Source of the DNA: CAIWHR01 sp963811685
GTDB taxonomy: Bacteria; Pseudomonadota; Gammaproteobacteria; Burkholderiales; Casimicrobiaceae
Assembly: GCA_963811685.1 (NCBI GenBank)
Contig: CAWESK010000025.1
Span: 53,483 to 117,482, forward strand
DNA length: 64,000 nt
Reading direction: 5' to 3'
Shown: in pieces, positions 8,912 to 17,884 of the stretch
Numbering within the stretch: the first letter of the stretch is position 1
Layout: the number at the start of each line of letters is the position of its first letter
Notes under the pieces: model-generated
Databases searched by the model: none
What the model was told of the DNA's origin: nothing
What the model saw: only the letters and a program-made list of their open reading frames with translations
Translations under genes and position numbers: made by a program

Positions 8912-9418
8912 CATCCGTCACGCTCTCGTTCCCGCGTCGCGCATCGATCCTCGTTGCGCTCCTTGCGCTGGCATGCGCAAGCTGTGCGACGCCACCCGCA
9001 AGCGAACCGGCGATGCCGCCAAAGGACGTCGAACGCCGCGGCAGGCCGGCAGGAGGCGCAACCGCCGGAACCGCCGGCGCCGCCCGTTGCAGCCCGCGTG
9101 CCGAGCAAGAGCGAGCAGGAGCTCGACAAGGGAATCAGGAGCTACGAAGACGGCGAGTACAAGACATCGGCCAAGCAGTTGCAGGCGGCGCTCGATCTCG
9201 GTCTCGACGCGGCACGCGACCGGGCAAAGGCGCACAAGTACCTCGCGTTCATCGCCTGCGTCTCAGGCCGAAAGAAGGCGTGTCGCGATGAATTCAACAA
9301 GGCGCTGGACGCGGATCCCAAGTTCGACCTCGAGCCTGCCGAAGCGGGCCACCCGATCTGGGGGCCGGTCTGGCGCAGCGTGAAGACCGCGCGCGCCGGC
9401 AAGCCAAAGCCGAAATAG
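8908..9418 (+). CDS. Lipoprotein with TPR-like C-terminus (one frameshift)
   Basis: Starts by ATGA overlap with the kinase stop. The N-terminus is a lipoprotein signal (ILVALLALACASC). The frame breaks near 9040, and the rest is read in another frame: KSEQELDKGIRSYEDGEYKT, then a helical repeat ending HPIWGPVWRSVK. The pattern resembles the TssQ-type lipoproteins annotated beside type VI secretion kinases in Burkholderiales; that match is from memory and should be treated as tentative. An envelope lipoprotein partner of the PEGA kinase is the cautious reading. The reconstructed length is about 170 residues. Confidence 0.65.
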
Positions 9419-9430
9419 CCGGAACTCGCG

Positions 9431-10365
9431 TCATCGTCGCGGCCGTGGCGCCGCACGTGTATTCAGGAACACCGAATACAGCGACGTCGTGGCGCAGATG
9501 AACAGGCGATTGAGCTTGGGTCCGCCGAAGCACACGTTGGCGACAGCCTCGGGGATCCGGATCTTGCCGAGCAGCGCACCGTCGCTCGCATGGCAGTGCA
9601 CGCCATCGCCGGCCGACAGCCACAGGTTGCCGTGCACATCGACGCGAAAGCCGTCGTACACGCCCACCGGACAGGTCGCGAACACCTCGCCGCCCGACAG
9701 CGACGCGCCATCCGGCTGACACCGTGAAGCGCCGCAGGTGGTGCGGCCCGTCCGCCTTGTGCGTGATGCCGGTGTCGGCGATGTAAAGGACGGATTCGTC
9801 GGGCGAGAACGCGAGCCCGTTCGGCTGGACGAAGTCCCATGCCACGAGGGTGACGAGGCCGCTCGCCGGATCGAGGCGGTAGACGTTGCAGGCGCCGATC
9901 TCGCTCCGGCGCGGCGTCGCCTTCGTAGTCCGAGTCGATGCCGTAGCTCGGATCGGAGAACCAGATGCTGCCGTCGCTCTTGACCACGACGTCGTTCGGC
10001 GAATTGAAGCGTTTGCCGTCGTAGCGATCGGCGAGCACGGTGCGCGTGCCGTCGATCTCGGTGCGCGTCACCGAGCGGCTGCGATGCTCGCACGAGACGA
10101 GACGGCCCTGAAGGTCGACGGTGTGGCCGTTGCTGTTCATCGACGGTTCGCGGAACACCGACACCGAGCCGTCCGTTTCGTCCCACCGCAGCATCCGATC
10201 GTTCGGAATGTCCGACCAGACGAGATAGCGTCCCGCCGCGAACCACGCCGGGCCTTCGGCCCAGCGGCAGCCGGTATGGAGCTTGTCCACGTGCACGTAA
10301 GGGAGCGCGAGCCTGCGAAAGCGCGGGTCGATGACTTCGAAGCTGGGAGTGAGCTCGAGGGGCAT
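9431..10365 (-). CDS. SMP-30/gluconolactonase-family beta-propeller (two frameshifts)
   Basis: Six-bladed propeller hydrolase that opens sugar lactones. Family marks are WAEGPAWF near residue 35, SNGHTVD, RFNSPNDVVVKSDGSIWFSD and PNGLAFSPDESVLYIADT. GKIRIPEAVANVCFGG falls in the last blade. The frame changes near 9910 and 9720, with conserved blades on both sides, so the gene is probably whole in the organism. It is the last gene after two sugar-ABC permeases on the same strand. A role in hydrolysing the lactone of an imported or oxidised sugar is therefore likely. The exact sugar is unknown. Confidence 0.8.
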
Positions 10366-10399
10366 GGGGCGTGCTCCGGGAATGCGTGCGGACGAGAAT

Positions 10400-11345
10400 C
10401 TACTCGGAATGCTTCCTGCCGCGGCCGTAGATCAACAGCATCGCGATGATCACGACGCCGTAGGTGATGTGACGGCCGAATTCCTCCATCTGCATCACCG
10501 ACAGGATCGATTGCAGCAGCGTAATGAGGATGACGCCGGCCACCGTGCCGAGAGTAACTGCCGCGGCCGCCCAGGATCGACGTGCCGCCCAGCACCACGG
10601 CGGCGATCGCCGGCAGCAGGTAGGGATCTCCCATCGCCTGCGCCGCCTTGCTCGCATAGCCGGCGAGCAGCACGCCGCCGAACGCCGAGAGGCCGCCGGA
10701 GATCGCGAACGCCGCCATCACGACGAGCCGCGTGCGCGCCCCCGACAGGTAAGCGGCGCGCTCGCGGTTGCCGATCGCATAGACGGTGCGACCGAATGTC
10801 GTCCGGTTGAGCAGGAAGACGGCAGCGACGCCGACCCCCGCCCACACCAGCAGCGCATTGGGGAGGCCGAGCACGCTGTGCCCCGTGGCGATGAAGCGCA
10901 TCGCCGGCGACGACGCGTCCTGCGGCGAGAACCCGCCGGTGTGCACGACCATCAGCCCCTGCGCGACCGCGTTGACGGCCAGCGTGACGACCATCGACGG
11001 AATGCGCAGGAAGCCGACGCCGAAGCCGCTGACGAGTCCGAGCGCGACGCCGCAGCCGATGCCGACCGGAATCGCGAGCGCGACGCCGACGGGTCCCCAG
11101 CCGGTGGCGGCCGTCGCCATCATCCCGCCGACGGCAACGACCCAGGGCACCGAAAGGTCGATCTGCCCGAGCAGGATGACGATCATCATGCCGGTCGCGA
11201 TGACGCCGAGAAACGATGCGACCTTGAGCTGCTGCAGCAGGTACTCCGGCGACAGGAAGCTGCTCGAGTAAAGGCTGCCGACCAGGATCACGAGGACGAT
11301 GCAGCCGAACGCCCAGGCGATGGCAGGGTCGATGCGTCGGCGCAT
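10400..11345 (-). CDS. Sugar ABC transporter permease (ribose/galactofuranose type; one frameshift)
   Basis: Inner-membrane permease of the RbsC/YjfF family. It is hydrophobic throughout and has the family segment MMIVILLGQIDLSVPWVVAV and the EAA-like loop AAVVLGGTSILGG. The frame shifts near 10560, after SILGGRG, and the last two helices (LGTVAGVILITLLQ onward) continue in another frame. The ATG at 11345 gives a standard N-terminus before the first helix. It follows a second permease by 56 bases, so the importer is a permease heterodimer as in the E. coli galactofuranose system YtfT/YjfF. Confidence 0.88.
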
Positions 11346-11401
11346 GCGATCGACCCTGTTGCGCAGCGCAGCTGTTGGATGGGCCGACGGGAACCGGGGC
11401 G

Positions 11402-12391
11402 TCAGCCATAAAGATCGAGCCGATTGCGAACGCGCAGCAGCCGCGCCGAGCCCAGGCAGACGGCCGCCAGCAGCACGAGGCCCTGGAACAGCGGCTGCCA
11501 CAACGGCTCGACGTTGAAGACGAAAAGCAGATCGCCGATGGTGCGAAACATCAATGCCCCGAAGATCGCGCCGATCGCGCTGCCCGAGCCGCCGAACAGC
11601 GAGACCCCGCCGAGCACGACCGCGGCGATCGAATACAGCGTGTAGGCGCCGCCGTTCGCGGCGGACGCCTCCCCTGTGTAGGTGATGAACGTGAGGAACA
11701 GTCCCGCCACAGAAGCGAGCAGTCCCGACAGCGTATAGGCGACGAACTTCGCGCGACGGATAGGCACGCCTGACATGTACGCGGCGACCTCGGACGAACC
11801 GAGCGCATAGGCGGCGCGGCCGATCGCCGACCGCCGAAACGGCAGCCATACGATCACGACGAGCGCGAAGAGCACCGCGAGGCTCGCCGGCACGCCGCCG
11901 GGAAGCTGGCCGGTCAGCGCGTCGGCCAGCGACGCGTCGACGTCGCCGCCGGGGACGGGTCGGAGCGCGAGCGCCGCTCCATAGTAGATCGCCCCGGTGG
12001 CGATGGTCGTCACGATCGGCTGCAGCCGACCGTAGATCACGATGAGCCCGTTGATCGCGCCGCACGCGCAGCCGACGAAAAGCACCCCCAGCACGCCCGC
12101 GGCGGTCATCAGCGGCGTGCCGACGACGATGCCCGACGCGAGGCAATTGGCGAGCACCATCACCATGCCGACCGACAGATCGATGCCCGACGTCAGCACG
12201 ACCAGCGTCTGCGCCATCGCGACGATCGCGAGCAGCACGCCCTTGTTCGCCGCGGTCGTCGCGACGTTGGCGTTGAGGCCCGCGGGGTGGTTCGTGGCGT
12301 AGATCGTGAACATCACGACGAAGGCGGCAAACGCGAGCAGCGTGCCCTTGTGCTCGCGCAGCCGGTATCGCCAATCGCCGCGGCCGTTCAC
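11402..12391 (-). CDS. Sugar ABC transporter permease (ribose type)
   Basis: Intact 329-residue permease with about eight to ten hydrophobic helices. The family signature LVVLTSGIDLSVGMVMVLAN lies near residue 65, and AVVLGGVSLFGGSGS is the ATPase-contact loop. The start overlaps the end of the ATPase gene by four bases (12388-12391), showing translational coupling. Together with the next permease it should form the membrane channel of a sugar importer energised by the ATPase at 12388-13929. Confidence 0.93.
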   Translation of the reverse strand: MNGRGDWRYRLREHKGTLLAFAAFVVMFTIYATNHPAGLNANVATTAANKGVLLAIVAMAQTLVVLTSGIDLSVGMVMVLANCLASGIVVGTPLMTAAGVLGVLFVGCACGAINGLIVIYGRLQPIVTTIATGAIYYGAALALRPVPGGDVDASLADALTGQLPGGVPASLAVLFALVVIVWLPFRRSAIGRAAYALGSSEVAAYMSGVPIRRAKFVAYTLSGLLASVAGLFLTFITYTGEASAANGGAYTLYSIAAVVLGGVSLFGGSGSAIGAIFGALMFRTIGDLLFVFNVEPLWQPLFQGLVLLAAVCLGSARLLRVRNRLDLYG

Positions 12392-13929
12392 GTCGATCCT
12401 GCCCGGACGGCGCGGCCATCGTTATTGTCGGCGCCGATGTTCAAGGCGCTGCTGACCAGCGCATGCTCGGTGATCTCGGCGCCGGTGAGCTCGCGCTTTA
12501 TTGCGCCGTCGTACATCACGAGCACGCGGTCGCAGCAGCCGATGAGCTCGTCGTAGTCGGTCGAGTAGAAGAGGATCGCCGCGCCGGCGCCGGCCAGGTC
12601 GCGCAGCAGCTGATACATCTCCTGCTTGGTGCCGACGTCGATGCCGCGCGTCGGGTCGTTCAGCAACAGGATGCGCGGCGCCATCATCAGCCACTTGCCG
12701 ATGACGAGCTTCTGCTGGTTGCCGCCGGACAGCGCACCCGCCGGCACGTCGGTGCCGTCGCTCCGCACTCCGAGCTGCTGCACGATCCGCTGCACCGCGG
12801 CACGTTCCGCCGCCGCGTCGATGATGCCCCAGTGCGACAACGTTCCGAGCGCGGCGAACGAGAGGTTGTCGTGCACCGACATCGGCAGCATCAATCCCTC
12901 GGTCTTGCGGTCCTCCGGGATCAGCGCCATGCCGATATTCCTTTGCTTCGCGACACTCGGGCCGGTGATGGCGACCGGTCGCCCGTCGATCAGCACCTCG
13001 CCGGTCGTGCCCTGCAGCACGCCGAAGAGCGCCAGCAGCAGCTCGCGCTGACCCTGGCCGTCGAGGCCGCCCAGCCCGATGACTTCGCCTGCGCGCATCT
13101 TCAGCGAGATGTCGTTCAGCCGGTCGGTCCATCCGAGGTGGCGCACGTCGAGCCGCGGCACTCCGTCGTTCATCACCCGAGGCGTCCGCGGCGGAAACGC
13201 AGCGTCGTATTCACGGCCGATCATCATCTCGACGATCTCGTTGTCGGTCCTGGTTCCTGCCGCGAAGCTCGCGACGCTGCGGCCGTTGCAGAACACCGTG
13301 CAATCGTCAGCGAGCTCGGCGATCTCGTGCATCCGGTGCGAGATGTAGACGAGCGCGAGACCGTCCGTCCGCAGCCGTTTCAGGACCGCATAGATCCGGG
13401 TCACGTCGGCGGCGGTCAGCGCCGAGGTCGCTTCGTCGAGAATCAGGATGCGCGGCTTGCGCGCCAGCGCCTTCGCGATCTCGACCATCTGCCGCCGCGA
13501 CAGCGACAGGTCCTTGACGAGCGCCAGCGGATGGATGTTCTCGGCGCCGGCGCGCGCGAGCGCCTCCTCGGCCATGCGGCGCTGCGCCTTGCGGTCGATG
13601 AGGCCGAAGCGGCACGGCGGATTGCTGATGGCAATGTTGTCGGCGACCGACAGATCGGGGATCAGCGACAATTCCTGGAAGATGCAGGCGATGCCGGCCG
13701 CCTGCGCCGCAGCCGGCGACGCAAACGAGACCGGTTCGCCGTCGAGCAGCATCCGGCCCTCGTCGGGCGCGACCACGCCCGCCATGATCTTGATCAGCGT
13801 CGACTTGCCGGCGCCGTTTTCGCCGAGCACCGCGTGGATCCGGCCCGCCTCGATGACCAGCGCGGCATCCTGCAGCGCACGCACCCCACCGTAGCGCTTG
13901 GAGACGCCCTCCATGACGAACAGGCCCAT
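12388..13929 (-). CDS. Sugar ABC transporter ATP-binding protein, double ATPase
   Basis: Intact 513-residue protein with two fused ATPase halves, as in RbsA/MglA/YtfR. The first has Walker A GENGAGKST, signature LSLSRRQMVEI and Walker B ILILDEATSAL. The second has the reduced loop GLDGQGQRELL, signature LSGGNQQK and ILLLNDPTRGIDVG. The degenerate second Walker A is normal for the family. It is cytoplasmic and drives the paired permeases encoded downstream. It lies 36 bases after the binding-protein gene, with a hairpin in the gap. Confidence 0.95.
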   Translation of the reverse strand: MGLFVMEGVSKRYGGVRALQDAALVIEAGRIHAVLGENGAGKSTLIKIMAGVVAPDEGRMLLDGEPVSFASPAAAQAAGIACIFQELSLIPDLSVADNIAISNPPCRFGLIDRKAQRRMAEEALARAGAENIHPLALVKDLSLSRRQMVEIAKALARKPRILILDEATSALTAADVTRIYAVLKRLRTDGLALVYISHRMHEIAELADDCTVFCNGRSVASFAAGTRTDNEIVEMMIGREYDAAFPPRTPRVMNDGVPRLDVRHLGWTDRLNDISLKMRAGEVIGLGGLDGQGQRELLLALFGVLQGTTGEVLIDGRPVAITGPSVAKQRNIGMALIPEDRKTEGLMLPMSVHDNLSFAALGTLSHWGIIDAAAERAAVQRIVQQLGVRSDGTDVPAGALSGGNQQKLVIGKWLMMAPRILLLNDPTRGIDVGTKQEMYQLLRDLAGAGAAILFYSTDYDELIGCCDRVLVMYDGAIKRELTGAEITEHALVSSALNIGADNNDGRAVRAGST

Positions 13930-13937
13930 AGGTCAGA

Positions 13938-13957
13938 GCGGGGACCGTAATCCCCGC
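13938..13957 (-). terminator. Intercistronic hairpin between binding-protein and ATPase genes
   Basis: Seven-base arms GCGGGGA and TCCCCGC around a six-base loop. In sugar ABC operons such a hairpin after the binding-protein gene commonly stabilises its message or causes partial termination, giving an excess of binding protein. That role is inferred. Confidence 0.5.
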
Positions 13958-13965
13958 ATCCGCGG

Positions 13966-15084
13966 CTACTTGTTCGCTTCGGTCTGCCCCATGATTTCCT
14001 GCGCGGTGAAGTTGATGCCGCACGTGGGGAACGCGTTGCCGACGAAGAAGTTGTCGCTCTGGGCGGGGTAGTAGTCGGTCCCCTCCTTCATGCTCGGGAA
14101 CTCGGCCTTCGCAAGCGGCAGCTTCACCGACTGCGGGACGACCTTGCCTTCGAGCGCCGCGATCGCGGTCTTGATCGCCACCGCGACCTGCGCCGGCCCG
14201 GTGCCGGCCGACGCGCATTTCAGGCCCTGCGCGCCGTACTTGCCGCAGAACTTGCGGAAGCCGTTCTCGGTCTCGCCGCCGAACGGCACGAACGGATGCT
14301 TGGCGTCGATCATCGCCTGCACGACGCCGGTGTCGCCGCCTTGCGCGGTGATCCCGTCGAATTTCTTGTGCACGGCGATCGCATCCGCCGTGACCTTCTG
14401 CGCCGTCGGGTCGTCCCACTTGCCGATCACCTCGACCGTGTCCCACTTCTTGCCCGACGCCTTGAACACTTCCTGGATGCCTTCATGCCGGTCGCGGTCC
14501 ACCGACGTGCCGGACACTCCGCGCACCTCGAGCACCTTGCCGCCGTTCGGGACGTTCTTCACCAGCCATTCGGCCCAGTACTTGCCGAGCCCTTTCTGGT
14601 CGACGTTGACGTTGATCGCCTCTTCGGTGTCGAGGATGTTGTCGAAGGCGACCAGCACCACGCCCGCATCGTTCGCGCGCTTGATCACCGGCTTGAACGC
14701 CGCCGGATTCTGCGCATTCACCACGATCGCGTCGTAGCCGGAGTCGATGAAATTGTTGATCGCCGCAATCTGCGCGGCGACGTCTTCGCCGGTCGAGACG
14801 ACCTTGAACTCCTTCAGCTTCGCGGCCACTTCGGGCTGCGCGGCGTACGCCTTGGCGGTCTTGATCATCTGGATGCGCCACGTGTTGGCGATGTACCCGT
14901 TGGCGAGCGCGATCCGATACGGCCCCTTTTTCGCGGGGTATTGGAACATCTTGGTATTGGCCGCCCATGGCGCGAAGCACTGCGCGTCCGAGTTGGGGAG
15001 CGTCACCACTTTCGGCGGCGCGGCAGTCGCGGCTCCGGCGGCGAGCAGCGCAATCGCGGCGGCAATACGGGTGCGGTAGAGCAT
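13966..15084 (-). CDS. Periplasmic sugar-binding protein of ABC importer
   Basis: An intact protein of 372 residues with a signal peptide (MLYRTRIAAAIALLAAGAAT) and a type I periplasmic-binding fold (KGPYRIALANGYIANTWRIQ, DAIVVNAQNP, VLVAFDNILDTEEA). This matches the RbsB/YtfQ class. It is the first gene of the importer operon, with AGGAGG seven bases before the ATG. Two late cysteines (CGKYGAQGLKC) may be structural. The ligand cannot be read from the sequence. The lactonase at the end of the operon suggests a sugar processed through an aldonolactone. Confidence 0.93.
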   Translation of the reverse strand: MLYRTRIAAAIALLAAGAATAAPPKVVTLPNSDAQCFAPWAANTKMFQYPAKKGPYRIALANGYIANTWRIQMIKTAKAYAAQPEVAAKLKEFKVVSTGEDVAAQIAAINNFIDSGYDAIVVNAQNPAAFKPVIKRANDAGVVLVAFDNILDTEEAINVNVDQKGLGKYWAEWLVKNVPNGGKVLEVRGVSGTSVDRDRHEGIQEVFKASGKKWDTVEVIGKWDDPTAQKVTADAIAVHKKFDGITAQGGDTGVVQAMIDAKHPFVPFGGETENGFRKFCGKYGAQGLKCASAGTGPAQVAVAIKTAIAALEGKVVPQSVKLPLAKAEFPSMKEGTDYYPAQSDNFFVGNAFPTCGINFTAQEIMGQTEANK

Positions 15085-15249
15085 CAGAGCCTCCTATTGA
15101 TTGGAATTCGACTGCCGGAGCAGCCGACAGCGAGCGCAGAGGGCGTCTTGTTGAGAACCGCGGGCCGACGCCTGACCGGGCCCGCATGAGGATACATTCG
15201 GTCCTGCAAACATACAAATCATCGGCGCGGCGCGCCCGCCCAAATCGCG

Positions 15250-16809
15250 CTACCGCTGCTGCCCGGCGTAGATCGCCCGCACCGCGTCCATCGTGTCGGC
15301 GTCGGCCGCCTTCTTGTCCGGCCGATAACCCTTGACGCGCGCAAAGCGGAGCGCGAGGCCGCCCGGATAACGCGGGCTCGCCTGCAGATCGTTGAACGTG
15401 ATTTCGACCACCAGCTCGGGACGCACGCGCACCGACCATTCGTCGCGCCCGATCTCCCGCTTCAGCAACTCTTCGGTCTGCCATGCCAGCATCGCATCGG
15501 TCATGCCCTTGAAAGTCTTCCCCAGCATCACGTAGTCGCCGGTCGCCGGATCGAAGGCTCCGAGGTGCAGATTCGAAAGCCGGCCGCGGCGCCGTCCGTG
15601 CCCCCATTCCGCCGCCAATACCACGAGGTCCAGCGTGTGGCTGCGCTTGACCTTGAGCCACGCCGGGCTCCGCGCGCCGGGCTCGTACGGCGCACCCACC
15701 GCCTTGACCATGATTCCCTCGTGACCGCGGCCAACGGCGTCGTCGTAAAAAGACTGCGCCGCAGCGAGCTCGTTGGTGACGAGGCGGGGAATGACGAGGG
15801 ACGGAGGAATCGCCGCGGCCAGGCGGTGGAATCGCTCCGCCGCCGGGAGTGCCATGAGGTCGTCGTCATCGCGACGCAGGCAATCGAAGAAGAAAACGGA
15901 AAGCGGCATCTCCGCGCGCGCGGCCTCGATATCGAGTGCGCGCCCGAACCGGCTCATCGTTTCCTGGAATGGGTATGGCGCCCCGCCCGGCCGGAGCGCA
16001 ATGGCCTCGCCATCGAGGATCAGCACGCGGGCGGCGGCGCCCTGGACTGCCGCAACGATCTCGGGGACGGCGCCGCTGACATCGTTGCCGGTGCGCGAAA
16101 ATACGCGCACATCGTTGCCGTCCTTGTGCGCCTGGACGCGGGCGCCGTCGAGCTTCCATTCGAGCGCTGCCATGGGAATCCGGCTCAGCGCACTTTCGAT
16201 GTCGTCGGCCGGTTGGGCCAGCATCGGCGCGAGCGGCTGAAACAACGCCACGGCGTAGTTGCGCAAGCCCCTCGGCACCGTCGACGAGCGCTTTCGCCGC
16301 AACCGTTGCGATTCCGCCGCCGACCATCGATGCCCTGCGCACGGAATCCTCCGGCAGGCCCGCGGCCGCCGCGACGGCTTCGATCATCAGCCCCTCGAGC
16401 GCTCCCTGCCGGAGCTCACCCTGCAACAGCCGCACCAGAAAGTCCTGCTCGCGCGCAGTAGCTCGCGAGAGCAAATCCGACAGCAGGGCTATCCGTTGCG
16501 CGAGCGACCCCCGCCCGCTCGGCGCGGGCGATCTCGCCAAGCGCGGCATCGACTTGCGCCAGCGTCAGCGTGGGCTCGCCTGCATTGCGCGCGGGACGGG
16601 CGTCGCGGATCAGCGCATACCCGATCCCGCTTCGTCCCTGCGGGATCACGCCGGCGAGATAGGAAACGCCGATCTCGGATTTCCGCGGGCGCCAGCCGGC
16701 GCAGAAAGGCCGCGATGTGGCCGACCTTCGCGCGGCGCGCCGCAGTCTCACCGACCCGCGCCGACGCGTCGACGAGGTCGGCGAGAAGGGTCGCAGCGTG
16801 GGAGTCCAC
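15250..16809 (-). CDS. ATP-dependent DNA ligase (three frameshifts)
   Basis: Seals DNA nicks through a lysine-AMP intermediate. The long C-terminal segment (15250 to about 16240) has EWKLDGARVQAHK with the adenylated Lys, GEAIAL, EGIMVKA and KVKRSHTLDLVV, followed by an OB-fold. The N-terminal helical domain is read from two other frames. It starts at a GTG near 16809 (LLADLVDASARVGE) and continues VSYLAGVIPQGRSGIGYALI, then LQGELRQGALEGLM. Shifts lie near 16690, 16510 and 16260. The reconstructed length is about 510 residues, normal for stand-alone bacterial LigB/LigC-like enzymes. No Ku or LigD partner domain is visible. Confidence 0.85.
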
Positions 16810-16893
16810 AGAATTTGAAAGCCGTCGAGACGAGCGATCGATTATTCGTGACCCGCATTCGGTCTTGCAACGACGACGGCGTCCGCGTTCATT

Positions 16894-16910
16894 TGTAGGA
16901 TTGTCCCTAC
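16894..16910. promoter_or_regulatory. TGTAGGA-N4-CCCTAC inverted repeat
   Basis: An imperfect palindrome in the 228-base gap between the divergent DNA ligase and YciI genes. TGTAGGA half-sites also occur before the trxC operon and the small secreted gene at 5559. It may be a regulator site; the protein is unknown. Confidence 0.35.
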
Positions 16911-17037
16911 GGATCAATCCTCTCGCCGCCACTTGTCGGCGCCGCGGCCGTCGGCAAGGATAAGGACGCGAGCACGCGACGCAGCGGCGATTCGCTGCGC
17001 CGACGCGCGCGTCAAACCCAATCCGAGGAGTCCCCAG

Positions 17038-17482
17038 ATGAAGAAGTTTCTCGTGCTGTATCTTGCGCCCGCGAGAGTGATCGAGGAGTGGAAGAAGACC
17101 GACCCGCAGACAAGGAAGGCGGCCGAGGAAAAGATGCAGGCCGACTGGAAGAAATGGGTGAGCGATCACGCGAAGATGTTCGCCGACATGGGTGCCGGCG
17201 TCGGCAAGACCAAACGCGTCGGCGGCCCAGGGAGTTTCGGACACTCGCAACGACGTCATGCTGTATGCAATCGTCGAGGCGGACTCCCACGACGCGGCGG
17301 CGAAATCGTTCGTCGGACATCCGCATCTCGGGATCCCCGAAGCCTCGATCGAAATCATGGAGATTCATCCGCTGCCGGGGATGGCAGAACGCGAAGCGCT
17401 AGTCGAGTCGCGCGAAGCGCACGCGTCGTTCATGGCCAAGCTCGCCTCGCGAACCGCCCGCCGGGTGTCCCACATACGCTGA
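17038..17482 (+). CDS. YciI-like (DABB-fold) protein (one frameshift)
   Basis: A small cytoplasmic protein. The ATG at 17038 follows GAGGAG. The first 62 residues (MKKFLVLYLAPARVIEEWKK...) and the second half (NDVMLYAIVEADSHDAAAKS, then IEIMEIHPLPGM) are in different frames, joined near 17225. The ferredoxin-like fold with the ending EIHPLPGM is typical of YciI-related proteins, whose role is mostly unknown. The end is uncertain. The frame used here runs to 17482, but the family usually stops soon after the PGM motif, so another indel near 17390 is possible. Confidence 0.7.
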
Positions 17483-17549
17483 ATTCGGCCAACGGTAGAC
17501 GCCGACGGTTTTTCACGTCGACATAGCCCTGGCTCACTTCGCCGCGATC

Positions 17550-17574
17550 GACGGCCCCTTGCGTCGGGGCCGTC
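17550..17574 (+). terminator. Rho-independent terminator after the YciI-like gene
   Basis: Nine-base arms GACGGCCCC and GGGGCCGTC with a seven-base loop, followed by TTCATCTTG. About 75 bases past the YciI-like stop. The rest of the gap up to about 17885 shows no supported gene. Confidence 0.75.
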
Positions 17575-17884
17575 TTCATCTTGTGCGACAGCGGGACATC
17601 GGATAACACGTTTCGAATCAGCAGTAGTCCTGAAAGCTCGATGCCAGGAGCGCGGACGCCGCAATTGCGGCTCGTTTCTTGTCTCATGTGCGCGGCAAGT
17701 CATGGAAACAACGTTTCGTCAGGAGATGAAAGCGCGATGACAGGTTCGAGACGCCACAATTTCCGTGATCGAACGCTGCGAAGCGTTGTTCCGGCCTGCG
17801 AAGTGCATCGACGACTCGCCCGCCGAGCGACGGGCAAATTTGGGAACCGAGATCATTGCGCAAGCTCGCACTCTTCGCCGGCAG

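Noticed and set aside
5729..9418. A type VI secretion cluster
   Set aside because: Only FHA, phosphatase, kinase and a possible TssQ-like lipoprotein are present. No TssB/C, VgrG, Hcp or ClpV is in the window, so the cluster itself cannot be claimed.
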